From contig CAKPZX010000002.1 of assembly GCA_934215455.1 (NCBI GenBank), positions 1 through 64,000 on the forward strand: a stretch of DNA of 64,000 bases, written 5' to 3'. Below the pieces are notes generated by a model, which saw only the letters and a list, made by a program, of their open reading frames with translations, was not told the DNA's origin and did no database searches. Shown in pieces: positions 1 to 9,886 of the stretch (positions are counted from its first letter, which is position 1; every line of letters begins with the position of its first letter). The stretch comes from an uncultured Streptococcus sp. (GTDB taxonomy: Bacteria > Bacillota > Bacilli > Lactobacillales > Streptococcaceae). The position numbers and the translations under genes are program-made.

Positions 1-1613
1 TGTCAACATCCGAATCAGTTTCAACGTCCGAATCAGTCTCGGCATTCGAGTCAGTTTCAACATCAGAGTCAGTTTCAGCCTCTGAATCAGTCTCAACGTC
101 CGAGTCGGTCTCAGTGTCTGAATCAGTTTCAACATCCGAATCAGTGTCTACTTCTGAATCAGGATCGACATCAGAATCGGCATCAACATCCGAGTCTGCA
201 TCTACATCTGAATCCGTTTCGACGTCCGAATCAATCTCGACATCAGAGTCAGTTTCAGCCTCTGAATCGGTATCGACGTCTGAGTCGGTTTCAACCTCTG
301 AATCAGTCTCAACATCCGAGTCAGTTTCGACTTCAGAGTCAGTCTCAGCGTCCGAATCAGTATCAACGTCCGAATCAGTTTCAGCCTCTGAATCGATCTC
401 AACGTCTGAATCAGTTTCTGTATCTGAGTCAGCATTAGCCTCTGAGTCGGCCTCTACATCAGAATCAGTCTCAACCTCTGAATCGGTATCTGCATCCGAA
501 TCAGTATCGACTTCCGAATCGGTTTCAGCCTCTGAGTCAGTTTCGACGTCTGAGTCAGCATCTGCGTCCGAGTCAGTATCAGTTTCAACCACTGAGTCAG
601 TGTCTGCATCAGAATCGGCATCTGCATCTGAGTCAGCGTCAACCTCAGAATCAGTCTCATTGTCCGAATCAGTCTCAACCTCAGAATCAATCTCTACATC
701 TGAGTCGGCATCTACATCTGAGTCGGCATCAACATCCGAATCAGCTTCTGCATCTGAGTCAGTATCAACGTCTGAATCAGTTTCAACGTCCGAATCGGTT
801 TCTGTATCTGAGTCAGTATCTACTTCAGAATCAGTCTCAACGTCTGAATCGGTATCGATGTCTGAGTCGGTTTCAACTTCAGAATCAGCATTAACGTCTG
901 AATCAATCTCGATATCTGAATCATTGTCAGCATCGTTGAGCACCTCAGTATCAGAAAGTCAGTCAGTTTCGACTTCAGAGTCAGCATCTACATCAGAATC
1001 TGTCTCAACGTCCGAGTCAGCGTCAACATCCGAATCAGTCTCAACCTCTGAATCGGCATCAACATCTGAGTCAGTCTCAACCTCTGAATCAGTTTCAACC
1101 TCAGAATCAGTATCAGCGTCGGAATCAGTATCAACGTCTGTGTCAGCGTCAACCTCAGAATCAGTTTCGACATCCGAGTCAGTCTCAACATCTGAATCAA
1201 TCTCGACCTCCGAATCATTGTCAGCATCGTTGAGCAGTTCAGTATCAGAAAGCCAGTCAGTCTCTACTTCGCTTTCAGTTTCGACATCAGTATCTGCATC
1301 TGAGTCAGCATCATTGAGTACCTCTGCACCTGAATCAACTTCAACATCAGTAATTACTTCAGTTTCAGTGAGTCAATCACAATCAGGATCGACATCTGGT
1401 AGCGGTTCATACTCTAATTCAATGAGCCAATCAATTTCTCATTCAGAGTCATTGTCTGCATCAGAATCAGCAAGTGGATCACAAAAACACAGCCAGTCTG
1501 TAGTGCTTCCGAATACTGGCGAAACAGGATCTGTAACATCAGCCCTTCTTGGGGTTGTTACAGGGTTAGCTGGAATTGCTGGACTTACCCGACGTAAAAA
1601 GAAGGGTAACTGA
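1..1613 (+). CDS. Serine-rich repeat surface glycoprotein, C-terminal part (gene starts before the window)
   Basis: The frame is open from base 3, so the gene is cut by the window edge; the GTG at 114 is only an internal Val codon. About 490 visible residues are alternating serine (S-E-S-V-S-T-S and S-E-S-A-S-T-S), the substrate type of the SecA2/SecY2 system. Two similar short blocks near 920-960 and 1210-1250 interrupt the pattern. The end is a sortase signal: LPNTG at 1506-1520, a hydrophobic stretch, then RRKKKGN. SRR proteins are O-glycosylated on Ser/Thr, exported by the accessory Sec system and fixed to peptidoglycan by sortase A. The repeats differ from those of the next gene, so this is a second adhesin and not a broken copy. 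The ligand cannot be inferred because the N-terminal binding region lies outside the window. Confidence 0.93.
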   Translation, partial: STSESVSTSESVSAFESVSTSESVSASESVSTSESVSVSESVSTSESVSTSESGSTSESASTSESASTSESVSTSESISTSESVSASESVSTSESVSTSESVSTSESVSTSESVSASESVSTSESVSASESISTSESVSVSESALASESASTSESVSTSESVSASESVSTSESVSASESVSTSESASASESVSVSTTESVSASESASASESASTSESVSLSESVSTSESISTSESASTSESASTSESASASESVSTSESVSTSESVSVSESVSTSESVSTSESVSMSESVSTSESALTSESISISESLSASLSTSVSESQSVSTSESASTSESVSTSESASTSESVSTSESASTSESVSTSESVSTSESVSASESVSTSVSASTSESVSTSESVSTSESISTSESLSASLSSSVSESQSVSTSLSVSTSVSASESASLSTSAPESTSTSVITSVSVSQSQSGSTSGSGSYSNSMSQSISHSESLSASESASGSQKHSQSVVLPNTGETGSVTSALLGVVTGLAGIAGLTRRKKKGN

Positions 1614-1639
1614 TCTAGTAGGAAATATCATTTTTTTCG

Positions 1640-1668
1640 AGTGAATCTCATAGGAGATTCACTTTTTT
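1640..1668 (+). terminator. Rho-independent terminator after the first SRR gene
   Basis: A perfect 10-bp stem (AGTGAATCTC / GAGATTCACT) with a 4-base loop is followed by a run of T. It lies 26 bases after the stop codon and separates the two adhesin genes into different transcripts. Confidence 0.88.
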
Positions 1669-1752
1669 ACTAGTAGAATGAAGTATTTTTAATGAGTTAC
1701 AAAAAAATTTGAAAATTAAACGATAATATATAAGTTTTTTGTAGCAAATTAC

Positions 1753-1780
1753 TTGAATCTACGTAGTATTCCTGTATAAT
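1753..1780 (+). promoter_or_regulatory. Promoter of the complete SRR adhesin gene
   Basis: TTGAAT at 1753-1758 and TATAAT at 1775-1780 with a 16-base spacer, about 30 bases before the start codon. An AAGGGG ribosome-binding site lies at about 1799-1804. Together with the preceding terminator this shows an independent transcript. Confidence 0.75.
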
Positions 1781-1810
1781 GAATAATGACTACAATGTAA
1801 GGGGAATATC

Positions 1811-4800
1811 ATGCAATTTAAGCGTTCAAAAGGAAACTTTCGTGAAACAGATCGTGTCGTACGCTTCAAATTAATTAAATCAGGAAAAAATTGGCTTCGA
1901 GCATCAACAGCTGCTCTAGGCCTCTTTCGCGTGGTGCGTGGACAAGTGGAGGAGACCATCATTGCCAACGTGCAGCAAGATCAAATAGAAAGTCAAAAGC
2001 ATAACCAAGCCTTCTTAAAAGGTTTGATTACGGTAGGGACTGTTTTTGGTGGTGCTGTGTTTGCTACGACTGCTAAGGCGGAGGATGCAATATCACTTGC
2101 ACCAACGGTTTCTGAGACAAAAGAGGAAACCTTGGCAGAAGTGGATAGTGTGGTCTTAGCGAAAACTTCAAGCCAGCCTTCAGAATCCATCTCTGTTTCA
2201 GGATCAACCAGCCTTTCTACATCTGTGAGTGCATCTGCTTCGATCAGTGAATCCACCTCTTTATCCTTGAGCGAAGTTGGATCAACTGCATTATCAACGG
2301 CACTTAGCGAGTCTGCTCAAGCTTTAGAGTCAGAGGTAGTTGTTGAAGAGCCGACTAGTTTAGAAGAAGCTGTTGTTTTGGAACAAAATACCTCTGAAGC
2401 TGAATTGCTTCAAGAAATTGCAGGGAATTACGCATCTAAAATGACGGACACCGATCGCCGAGCAGTGGTCGAAGCTGTCATTAACAAAGTGCAGGCCGAA
2501 GTGACTGCAAGCAATAACTTGATCCACACCAATGCCAGTGCGCAAGCTTATGCTGACCAGCGCGATCGTTTGGAGAAAGCTGTCGATGAGATGATGACGA
2601 CCTTGACAGCTACAGGTTTTGTGGGAAATACAAATGTAGATGGGAAACCTGCGATCTCTGCTCAGTTGGCTCCCATTGCAGAGGCGGCTAAAAGTAGTAG
2701 TAAAGAACTAGAGATTACACCAAACATGGATGATCGCAACGGTGCTAGCGTTGAAGATGCCCCTCTAACAGCTACAGACGTTGCCAAAGATCCTCATATC
2801 GATAAGCGCTATGTTAACCAAACACCTGAAGAAATTGCAGCTTATAAGAAGGATACGGATGCGACTCGTTATACCTTTGGGATTTGGGATTTTGTTAATA
2901 AAACAGGAGAATCACTCGGCTATTATGCGACCTTGTCTGTCGATCGTACCGATACTGATCCGAATACCCATGTGGGAAATGATGTATATTTCCGTATTGT
3001 AAAAAAATCAGATGGTTCCGAGATCTTCTCTCAAACCTTTTCTGCAAATGTCATTGGTGGCACGCAGTTCCAACTACCTAAAGAAGTGTTGATTAAGAAA
3101 GCTCCTTTGGGGAATATGTTTGCCTATAGCAAGGCTGATGATGGGAAACCTGGGAATGTTTATCTAGGTACCTATGCTAGCCCAGAGACAAGTTTCCTTG
3201 TACGAGATGTATACGATGTGATGAACCCTTCGAAACAAGGGGAACTATTGACTTCGAGGGCTGAAATCAAGGTTCCATCTATGTGGGGGCAACAGTCGAC
3301 TTTCTACAAAGTGGTAGATCCAGCAGGCAAATGGGTCGATGGGGCGTATACCCCAACTGGGAAAGAAGAAGTCTTGGCAGAGTACACCCAGTACGGGATT
3401 GAAGGTCAGCATTATACGGCCTCCAATGCTCGTGATATTGCAGGATATGTCAAGGTTCCGGTAGTGAACTCGGCTCAAAAAGCAACAACTGGGATCTTTG
3501 ACAATAGTACGGTTGGCACACGCCGAGTGGAATTATATGGAAATGCGCGTGAGCATTTCATAAGAAGTGAAGTTGTTACAACCAGTCAAAACGGTGACTA
3601 CATCCTTCGTTACTACGTTCTGGATCCTTCCAAAGTCTATAACGTTTCGAATCTTGATGTCGGGAATGAGCCGGTATTTGACAAGTATACCCTTGTTTAT
3701 GAAAAAGAGTTTAAACAAGATGCTTCAGATGCCCTCTCTGATTTAGGCGGAACGAATAAAGTTGAAAGTAAGAATAAAGATTATTTCTTGAATGTTACGC
3801 CAAAACGAGTGGATGATCGTCATTTTGAGTTGGAGATCACCGGATGGTTTTCGGCTAAGGAAACTGTCACCTATACTGATGAAAATACAGGAACAGAATA
3901 TACAGTTCCAAAACCATTCACAGAGCTTCCAAAATCAGCTTTTCTCGGTAACAATCAGACTATGATTGTCGGAGAAGATGCGACCCCTCAAGGTGCAGAA
4001 GGTTTTTCTAACTTTAAACAAACCATTCAAAAAATAGTGGTTTCAAATCCATTGACGAGCGTGAATTATTATTATCGGAAAATGACGTCGTCAGAATCTG
4101 CATCACAGTCTCAAAGTTTCTCAGCTTCAACGTCAGCATCTCTAGTTTCAGATTCGATTTCATCTTCTCAATCTGTATCGGCTAGTGAGTCCAACTCGTT
4201 GGTTCAAGAATCGATCTCCACAAGTCAGTCAGAGTCGTTGATTCAAGAGTCCGTTTCAGCGAGTCAATCAGATTCGCTAGTTCAAGAGTCGATTTCAGCC
4301 AGTCAATCAGACTCGTTGATTCAAGCCTCAGTTTCCGCTAGCCAGTCAGAGTCACTGGTTCAAGAATCAGTTTCTGCCAGTCAGTCAGATTCATTGGTTC
4401 GAGAGTCAGTTTCAGCTAGTCAGTCAGAGTCACTGGTACAAGCCTCCGTATCTGCCAGTCAGTCAGATTCATTGATTAAAGAATCAGTTTCAGCTAGTCA
4501 GTCAGATTCCTTGATTAAAGAATCCGTATCAGCCAGCCAGTCAGATTCATTGGCTCAAGCATCCGTTTCTGCAAGTCAATCAGATTCCTTGATTAAAGAA
4601 TCTGTATCAGCAAGTCAATCAGAATCCTTGGTTCAAGCGTCCGTATCTGCCAGTCAGTCCGAGTCGTTGGTTCAATCCTCAGTCTCCGCAAGTCAGTCCG
4701 ACTCGTTGGTACAAGCGTCGGTTTCAGCCAGTCAGTCCGATTCCTTGATTCAGGAATCCGTTTCTGCCAGCCAATCAGAGTCGTCATTTAAAGAATCTGT

Positions 4801-7800
4801 ATCGGCAAGTCAGTCCGATTCCTTGGTTCAAGAATCAGTTTCTGCAAGTCAGTCAGATTCATTGGTTCAAGCCTCCGTATCGGCCAGTCAGTCAGACTCG
4901 CTTGTTAAAGAATCAGTTTCAGCTAGTCAATCCGACTCGTTGGTTCAATCGTCGGTTTCAGCAAGCCAGTCTGAGTCGTTGGTTCAGGCATCTGTATCGG
5001 CAAGTCAATCCGACTCACAATCAAAAGCAGCATCAGCATCTAAGAGTGAGTCTGAAAAAGCCTCTAAATCTGTTTCGTTGAGTCAGTCGGTATCCTTATC
5101 TAATTTAGCATCTAGATCAATTTCTGTATCTCAATCGCAGTCGACATCAGCGGTTGGATCGGAGGAAGTGGTTTCTCAACTGATTTCCTTGTCACAATCT
5201 ATTTCGATGAGCAAAAAGCTGTCAGAATCCGTTTCGTTGAGTCAGTCAGAGTCTTTGCTTCAGGAATCCGTATCGGCAAGCCAGTCAGATTCCTTGATTC
5301 AGGCATCTGTATCGTCTAGCCAATCAGAATCCCTGGTTCAAGCGTCAGTTTCTGCAAGCCAATCCGACTCGTTGGTTCAAACATCGGTATCGGCCAGTCA
5401 GTCTGAATCGTTGGTTCAGGAATCGGTTTCCGCAAGTCAGTCCGAGTCCTTGATTAAAGAATCAGTATCCGCAAGTCAATCAGAATCCTTGGTTCAAGCC
5501 TCGATTTCTGCAAGTCGGTCAGAGTCATTGCTTCAGGCATCAGTCTCAGCCAGCCAGTCTGAATCACTGGTTCAATCGTCGGTTTCTGCAAGCAAATCAG
5601 AGTCCTTGGTTCAGCAATCCGTTTCAGCAAGTCAGTCCGAGTCGTTAGTACAAGAATCCGTTTCTGCCAGTCAGTCTGGATCGTTGCTTCAGGAATCGGT
5701 TTCCGCAAGCCAATCAGAATCCTTGGTTCAATCGTCCGTTTCTGCCAGTCAGTCAGATTCCTTGGTTAAAGAATCAGTTTCTTCAAGCCAATCCGAGTCG
5801 TTGGTACAAGAGTCGATTTCAGCCAGTCAATCAGACTCGTTGATTCAAGCCTCAGTCTCCGCTAGCCAATCAGAGTCACTGGTTAAAGAATCAGTTTCTG
5901 CCAGTCAATCAGAATCCTTGGTTCGAGAGTCAGTTTCAGCTAGTCAGTCAGAGTCACTGGTACAAGCCTCCGTATCTGCCAGTCAGTCAGATTCATTGAT
6001 TAAAGAATCAGTTTCAGCTAGTCAGTCAGAGTCACTGGTACAAGCCTCCGTATCTGCAAGTCAATCAGATTCCTTGATTAAAGAATCTGTATCAGCGAGT
6101 CAGTCAGATTCCTTGATTCGTGAATCCGTATCTGCCAGCCAGTCTGATTCGTTGGTTCAGGAATCTGTATCCGCAAGTCAGTCAGAGTCCTTGATTAAAG
6201 AATCTGTATCCGCCAGTCAATCAGACTCGCTGGTTCAGGCATCTGTATCGGCCAGCCATTCAGAGTCGCTGATTCAAGAATCTGTATCCGCCAGTCAATC
6301 AGACTCACAATCAAAAGCAGCATCAGCATCTAAGAGTGAGTCTGAAAAAGCCTCGAAATCTGTTTCGTTGAGTCAGTCGGTATCCTTATCTAATTTAGCA
6401 TCTAGATCAATTTCTGTGTCTCAATCGCAATCAACATCGGCGGTTGGATCGGAGGAAGTGGTTTCTCAACTGATTTCCTTGTCACAATCTATTTCGATGA
6501 GCAAAAAGCTGTCAGAATCCGTTTCGTTGAGTCAGTCAGAGTCGTTGGTTCAGGAATCCGTATCGGCTAGCCAATCAGCCTCGTTGGTACAAGCATCAGT
6601 TTCTACGAGTCAATCCGAGTCGCAAGTTCAAGATTCGGTTTCAGCCAGCCAATCAGAGTCACTGGTTAAAGCCTCAGTCTCCGTCAGTCAATCAGCCTCG
6701 TTGATTCGAGAGTCCGTTTCTGCGAGTCAATCAGATTCACTAGTTCAAGAGTCGATTTCAGCTAGTCAATCAGACTCGTTAGTACAAGAATCCGTATCTG
6801 CGAGCCAATCCGATTTGCTGGTTCAAGAGTCAGTTTCGGCAAGTGAATCGAATTCATTGGCTCAAGAATCGATCTCAGCAAGCCAATCAGATTCTTTGGC
6901 TCAATCGTCTGTTTCAACCAGTCAGTCCGAGTCATTGGTTCAGGAATCCGTATCTGCCAGTCAGTCAGACTCGCTGATTCAAGAATCAGTTTCCACGAGT
7001 CAATCCGACTCGTTGGTTCAGGCATCTATATCGTCTAGCCAATCAGAATCCTTGGTACAAGCGTCCGTTTCTGCGAGTCAGTCCGAGTCATTGGTTCAGG
7101 AATCAGTATCTGTCAGTCAGTCAGACTTGCTGATTCAAGAATCAGTTTCCGCGAGTCAATCCGATTCGCTAGTTCAAGAGTCGGTTTCCGCCAGTCAATC
7201 TGAGTCCTTGATTCAAGCATCAGTTTCCGAAAGTCAATCGCAATCTACTTCTGATATCGAATCTAAGTCTCAAATTACAGAATCTATGTCCTTTTCTCGT
7301 TCTGATTCAATGAGTCAGTCGGAATCGCAAGTATCGACTGATTTGCAATCAACATCATTGAGTCAATCAGACTCGTTGGTGCGAGAGTCAGTTTCTGCGA
7401 GTGAATCGGAATCATTGGTTCAGGAGTCTGTATCGGCCAGTCAATCAGAGTCGCTAGTTCAAGAGTCGATTTCAGCAAGTCAATCAGAGTCATTGGTTCA
7501 AGAGTCCGTTTCGGCTAGCCAATCCGAGTCATTGGTTCAAGAGTCCGTTTCAGCCAGTCAGTCCGAGTCATTGGTTCAGGAATCCGTATCTGCCAGTCAG
7601 TCAGACTCGCTGATTCAAGCCTCAGTTTCCGCTAGTCAGTCAGAATCACTGGTCCAAGAGTCAGTTTCTGCGAGTGAATCGGAATTATTGGTTCAGGAGT
7701 CTGTATCTGCCAGTCAATCAGAGTCGCAGGTTCAAGCCTCAGTATCTGCCAGCCAATCAGACTCGTTGGCTCAAGCATCGGTATCAGCAAGCCAATCAGA

Positions 7801-8587
7801 ATCCTTGGTTCAGGAATCCGTTTCAGCGAGTCAATCCGATTCACTGGTACAAGAATCAGTTTCTTCAAGTCAATCTGACTCCTTGGTACAAGCATCCGTT
7901 TCGGCAAGTGAATCAAATTCATTGGCTCAAGAATCTATCTCTGCCAGTCAATCAGAGTCGTTGATTAAGGAATCCTTATCGGCCAGCAGGTCCGTTTCTG
8001 CAAGTCAATCAGATTCATTAGTTCAAGCCTCTGTCTCCACAAGCCAATCTGCTTCAACTTCTCATGTCGTAGTTGCATCGCAGGTTTCAGAGTCTGAATC
8101 GTTCTCTCGATCCGTTTCTGAGAGTCTATCTGCTTCACAATGGACATCCTATTCAGAATCTCTAGCGTCAACATCTGTTTCAAAATCTGACTCCTATAGC
8201 CAATCAGCTTCACTCCTTTCTTCAAGCGAATCGGCTTCAACGTCCATGCCAGTATCTGAATTTCCTTTGACGAGTGTTTCAGATTCTATAAGCGCATCGT
8301 CGACAGAGAGTCACTCCTTATCGCAGGAAATTTCTGAATGGATCAGTGTGTCTTATGCGTCAAGTTTCTCTGCTGTGACAAGTTCTTCGGAGTCTGTCGT
8401 GTCTTCGTTTGGCACCTCTTACTCAGAATCTCCATCAGACACAAGCTCACTAACTGCGACGCACTCTTCCGGACCTGCTCTTCCAGAGACAGGTGCCCAT
8501 CCTTCATCTAATATTCTTGCTACAGGAGCTTCCATTCTTCTGTCTGGATTAGCCCTTTTAGGAATTCGGAAAAAAGATGGCAAATAA
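1811..8587 (+). CDS. Fap1/GspB-type serine-rich repeat adhesin, complete (2258 aa)
   Basis: This is a sortase-anchored glycoprotein adhesin. Residues 1-90 form the long accessory-Sec signal peptide: a charged N-region with KLIKSGKNW, then a glycine-containing hydrophobic core ending ATTAKA before Glu91. Residues about 120-170 are a short first Ser-rich region. Residues about 175-755 are the non-repetitive binding region, with a helical first part (about 190-280) and then a beta-rich part. Residues about 760-2215 are the long second Ser-rich region, built mainly of a 13-residue unit of the type SVSASQSDSLVQE. LPETG lies at 2224-2228, followed by a hydrophobic segment and RKKDGK. The helix-plus-beta binding region resembles Fap1 of S. 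parasanguinis; this is my recollection of the family, not an alignment. It is the likely cargo of the genes that follow. A 242-bp cassette is duplicated inside the gene (see findings). Confidence 0.95.
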   Translation: MQFKRSKGNFRETDRVVRFKLIKSGKNWLRASTAALGLFRVVRGQVEETIIANVQQDQIESQKHNQAFLKGLITVGTVFGGAVFATTAKAEDAISLAPTVSETKEETLAEVDSVVLAKTSSQPSESISVSGSTSLSTSVSASASISESTSLSLSEVGSTALSTALSESAQALESEVVVEEPTSLEEAVVLEQNTSEAELLQEIAGNYASKMTDTDRRAVVEAVINKVQAEVTASNNLIHTNASAQAYADQRDRLEKAVDEMMTTLTATGFVGNTNVDGKPAISAQLAPIAEAAKSSSKELEITPNMDDRNGASVEDAPLTATDVAKDPHIDKRYVNQTPEEIAAYKKDTDATRYTFGIWDFVNKTGESLGYYATLSVDRTDTDPNTHVGNDVYFRIVKKSDGSEIFSQTFSANVIGGTQFQLPKEVLIKKAPLGNMFAYSKADDGKPGNVYLGTYASPETSFLVRDVYDVMNPSKQGELLTSRAEIKVPSMWGQQSTFYKVVDPAGKWVDGAYTPTGKEEVLAEYTQYGIEGQHYTASNARDIAGYVKVPVVNSAQKATTGIFDNSTVGTRRVELYGNAREHFIRSEVVTTSQNGDYILRYYVLDPSKVYNVSNLDVGNEPVFDKYTLVYEKEFKQDASDALSDLGGTNKVESKNKDYFLNVTPKRVDDRHFELEITGWFSAKETVTYTDENTGTEYTVPKPFTELPKSAFLGNNQTMIVGEDATPQGAEGFSNFKQTIQKIVVSNPLTSVNYYYRKMTSSESASQSQSFSASTSASLVSDSISSSQSVSASESNSLVQESISTSQSESLIQESVSASQSDSLVQESISASQSDSLIQASVSASQSESLVQESVSASQSDSLVRESVSASQSESLVQASVSASQSDSLIKESVSASQSDSLIKESVSASQSDSLAQASVSASQSDSLIKESVSASQSESLVQASVSASQSESLVQSSVSASQSDSLVQASVSASQSDSLIQESVSASQSESSFKESVSASQSDSLVQESVSASQSDSLVQASVSASQSDSLVKESVSASQSDSLVQSSVSASQSESLVQASVSASQSDSQSKAASASKSESEKASKSVSLSQSVSLSNLASRSISVSQSQSTSAVGSEEVVSQLISLSQSISMSKKLSESVSLSQSESLLQESVSASQSDSLIQASVSSSQSESLVQASVSASQSDSLVQTSVSASQSESLVQESVSASQSESLIKESVSASQSESLVQASISASRSESLLQASVSASQSESLVQSSVSASKSESLVQQSVSASQSESLVQESVSASQSGSLLQESVSASQSESLVQSSVSASQSDSLVKESVSSSQSESLVQESISASQSDSLIQASVSASQSESLVKESVSASQSESLVRESVSASQSESLVQASVSASQSDSLIKESVSASQSESLVQASVSASQSDSLIKESVSASQSDSLIRESVSASQSDSLVQESVSASQSESLIKESVSASQSDSLVQASVSASHSESLIQESVSASQSDSQSKAASASKSESEKASKSVSLSQSVSLSNLASRSISVSQSQSTSAVGSEEVVSQLISLSQSISMSKKLSESVSLSQSESLVQESVSASQSASLVQASVSTSQSESQVQDSVSASQSESLVKASVSVSQSASLIRESVSASQSDSLVQESISASQSDSLVQESVSASQSDLLVQESVSASESNSLAQESISASQSDSLAQSSVSTSQSESLVQESVSASQSDSLIQESVSTSQSDSLVQASISSSQSESLVQASVSASQSESLVQESVSVSQSDLLIQESVSASQSDSLVQESVSASQSESLIQASVSESQSQSTSDIESKSQITESMSFSRSDSMSQSESQVSTDLQSTSLSQSDSLVRESVSASESESLVQESVSASQSESLVQESISASQSESLVQESVSASQSESLVQESVSASQSESLVQESVSASQSDSLIQASVSASQSESLVQESVSASESELLVQESVSASQSESQVQASVSASQSDSLAQASVSASQSESLVQESVSASQSDSLVQESVSSSQSDSLVQASVSASESNSLAQESISASQSESLIKESLSASRSVSASQSDSLVQASVSTSQSASTSHVVVASQVSESESFSRSVSESLSASQWTSYSESLASTSVSKSDSYSQSASLLSSSESASTSMPVSEFPLTSVSDSISASSTESHSLSQEISEWISVSYASSFSAVTSSSESVVSSFGTSYSESPSDTSSLTATHSSGPALPETGAHPSSNILATGASILLSGLALLGIRKKDGK
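5012..5253 (+). repeat. Intragenic cassette, copy 1
   Basis: Encodes a stretch that departs from the 13-residue unit (beginning DSQSKAASASKSESEK and containing SAVGSEEVVSQL). By eye it differs from the copy at 6302-6543 at only about five positions, while the DNA around it is far more variable. The offset is 1290 bp, so the reading frame is kept. Confidence 0.9.
6302..6543 (+). repeat. Intragenic cassette, copy 2
   Basis: Second copy of the 242-bp segment found at 5012-5253, same orientation and frame. The few differences seen are mostly silent third-base changes. Confidence 0.9.
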
Positions 8588-8593
8588 AACCTT

Positions 8594-8625
8594 AAAAGAC
8601 CGGAATGAACCGGTCTTTTATTGAT
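8594..8625 (+). terminator. Terminator after the SRR adhesin
   Basis: A 10-bp GC-containing stem AAAAGACCGG / CCGGTCTTTT with loop aatgaa, ending in T-rich sequence, seven bases after the stop codon. Confidence 0.88.
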
Positions 8626-8652
8626 CTAGAATGTCTAAGAAGTTGGGAAATA

Positions 8653-8661
8653 TGTTATAAT
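8653..8661 (+). promoter_or_regulatory. Extended -10 promoter for gtf3
   Basis: TGTTATAAT (TG one base before a perfect TATAAT) at 8653-8661. No good -35 is visible at the right distance, which is usual for extended -10 promoters. The transcript would have a leader of about 105 bases before the chosen gtf3 start. Confidence 0.6.
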
Positions 8662-8774
8662 GAATGAGGAAGTTTTCGTTGAGGGATATGAAAAAGGTTA
8701 CTTTGTGAAAAGCTCTGTTTGCCTTCATATCTTCAGAAAATATGGGATTAAAAAAGAAGAGTCAGAGGAAAGAG

Positions 8775-9779
8775 ATGAAAATTCATTTTACAAATTTATT
8801 TGGGCAATCTTCAAAAAGTGTTGCCCTGATGGCACAAAACGATATTATGAATGTCGTTCGTGAACTTGGGGTTAATGAATTAGGGATCTACTTTTATGAT
8901 CATAGCAACGAACCAGCTAGCGAATTGAATTCGCGGATGGATGGGATTTTAGCAGGCGTTGCTTTTGGGGATATTGTCTTCGTTCAATCTCCTTCTTGGA
9001 ATGGAATTGAGTGGGACCGCCGTTTGGTTGATAAGTTAAAACTCCTTCAAACCAAGCTGGTCATGTTTATCCATGATGTTCCACCACTCATGTTTGAGAG
9101 CAATTATTACCTAATGCCTAACTATATCGACATGTACAATCAGAGTGATTTGGTCGTTGTTCCGTCAGAGCAAATGTACCATCGTCTAGTATCAGAAGGA
9201 CTCACAGTGAAAAAATATGTGGTCCAAAAGTTGTGGGATTTGACCCACAGTTTGGATCTCTATACTCCGCAATTTGAGAAAAAACTGATCTTCTCAGGAA
9301 ATCCTTCGCGTTTCCCACATATCATCGATTGGAAATATGAGACACCCCTTCATGTCTATACTGAACCAGTTGAAGGAGTCGATTATTCTAAGATCCATAT
9401 GGAAGGCTGGCGGACTAAGCAAGAGTTGCTTCTCGAACTTTCCAAGGGTGGTTTTGGGCTTGTCTGGGGAAATTCAGAGAATCCTGAGGATGAGCGGGAT
9501 TACTACAAAGAAAATATTTCTTACAAACTATCAACTTATCTATCTGCTGGTCTTCCAGTAGTAGTGCCAGACTATTTGTCAAATGCAGACTATATTCGAG
9601 AAAAAGGGCTCGGCTTTGTAGCTTCCAGTCTTGAAGAAGCCAATCGTTTGGTCCAAGACTGTACAGAAGAAGAGTATGCCCAAATGGTCCGAAAGGCTCA
9701 ATATACTTCTTATTTGATCCGCAATGGCTATTTTACAAAGAAATTATTTGTCGATACCATCATGGCTTTAGGAGAATAA
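8775..9779 (+). CDS. gtf3: Glucosyltransferase 3 (Gtf3/GtfC/Nss), SRR glycan extension
   Basis: A 334-residue cytoplasmic GT-B glycosyltransferase. In this family Gtf3 adds glucose to the O-linked GlcNAc already placed on SRR proteins by the Gtf1-Gtf2 complex. The N-terminus MKIHFTNLFGQ and the C-terminal donor-site region (KENISYKLSTYLSAGLPVVVP, then the family-typical Gly/Leu end) fit full length. I chose ATG 8775 because GGAAAG lies about seven bases upstream and the protein then begins as the family does; an in-frame ATG at 8742 would add 11 unlikely residues. It is the only glycosyltransferase between the adhesin and secY2, where several relatives carry additional ones, which suggests a short glycan unless others lie outside the window. 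Confidence 0.9.
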   Translation: MKIHFTNLFGQSSKSVALMAQNDIMNVVRELGVNELGIYFYDHSNEPASELNSRMDGILAGVAFGDIVFVQSPSWNGIEWDRRLVDKLKLLQTKLVMFIHDVPPLMFESNYYLMPNYIDMYNQSDLVVVPSEQMYHRLVSEGLTVKKYVVQKLWDLTHSLDLYTPQFEKKLIFSGNPSRFPHIIDWKYETPLHVYTEPVEGVDYSKIHMEGWRTKQELLLELSKGGFGLVWGNSENPEDERDYYKENISYKLSTYLSAGLPVVVPDYLSNADYIREKGLGFVASSLEEANRLVQDCTEEEYAQMVRKAQYTSYLIRNGYFTKKLFVDTIMALGE

Positions 9780-9798
9780 TATCCAAGTAAACAAGATT

Positions 9799-9826
9799 CT
9801 TCAGATAAACATCTGAAGGATTTTTT
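9799..9826 (+). terminator. Terminator after gtf3
   Basis: An 8-bp stem CTTCAGAT / ATCTGAAG with loop aaac, followed by GA and six T. Confidence 0.8.
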
Positions 9827-9886
9827 GTTGAATACGGTACCAAATGGGGAAATTGAAATATTATCAAATATTAGTGACAAATGAGT

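Noticed and set aside
202-435. Open frames on the minus strand opposite both SRR genes (for example 202-435, 454-690, 6762-7025, 7632-7922)
   Set aside because: They are a by-product of the repetitive TCA/GAA codons, consist of Arg/Leu/Ile/Thr low complexity, and have no ribosome-binding sites.
114-1613. A separate gene starting at GTG 114
   Set aside because: The same frame is open to the first bases of the window with the same repeats and there is no ribosome-binding site, so the true start is upstream.
4200-8000. Regular short DNA repeats that look at first like a CRISPR array
   Set aside because: The repeats are contiguous, coding, in frame with a surface protein and without unique spacers; there are no cas genes nearby.
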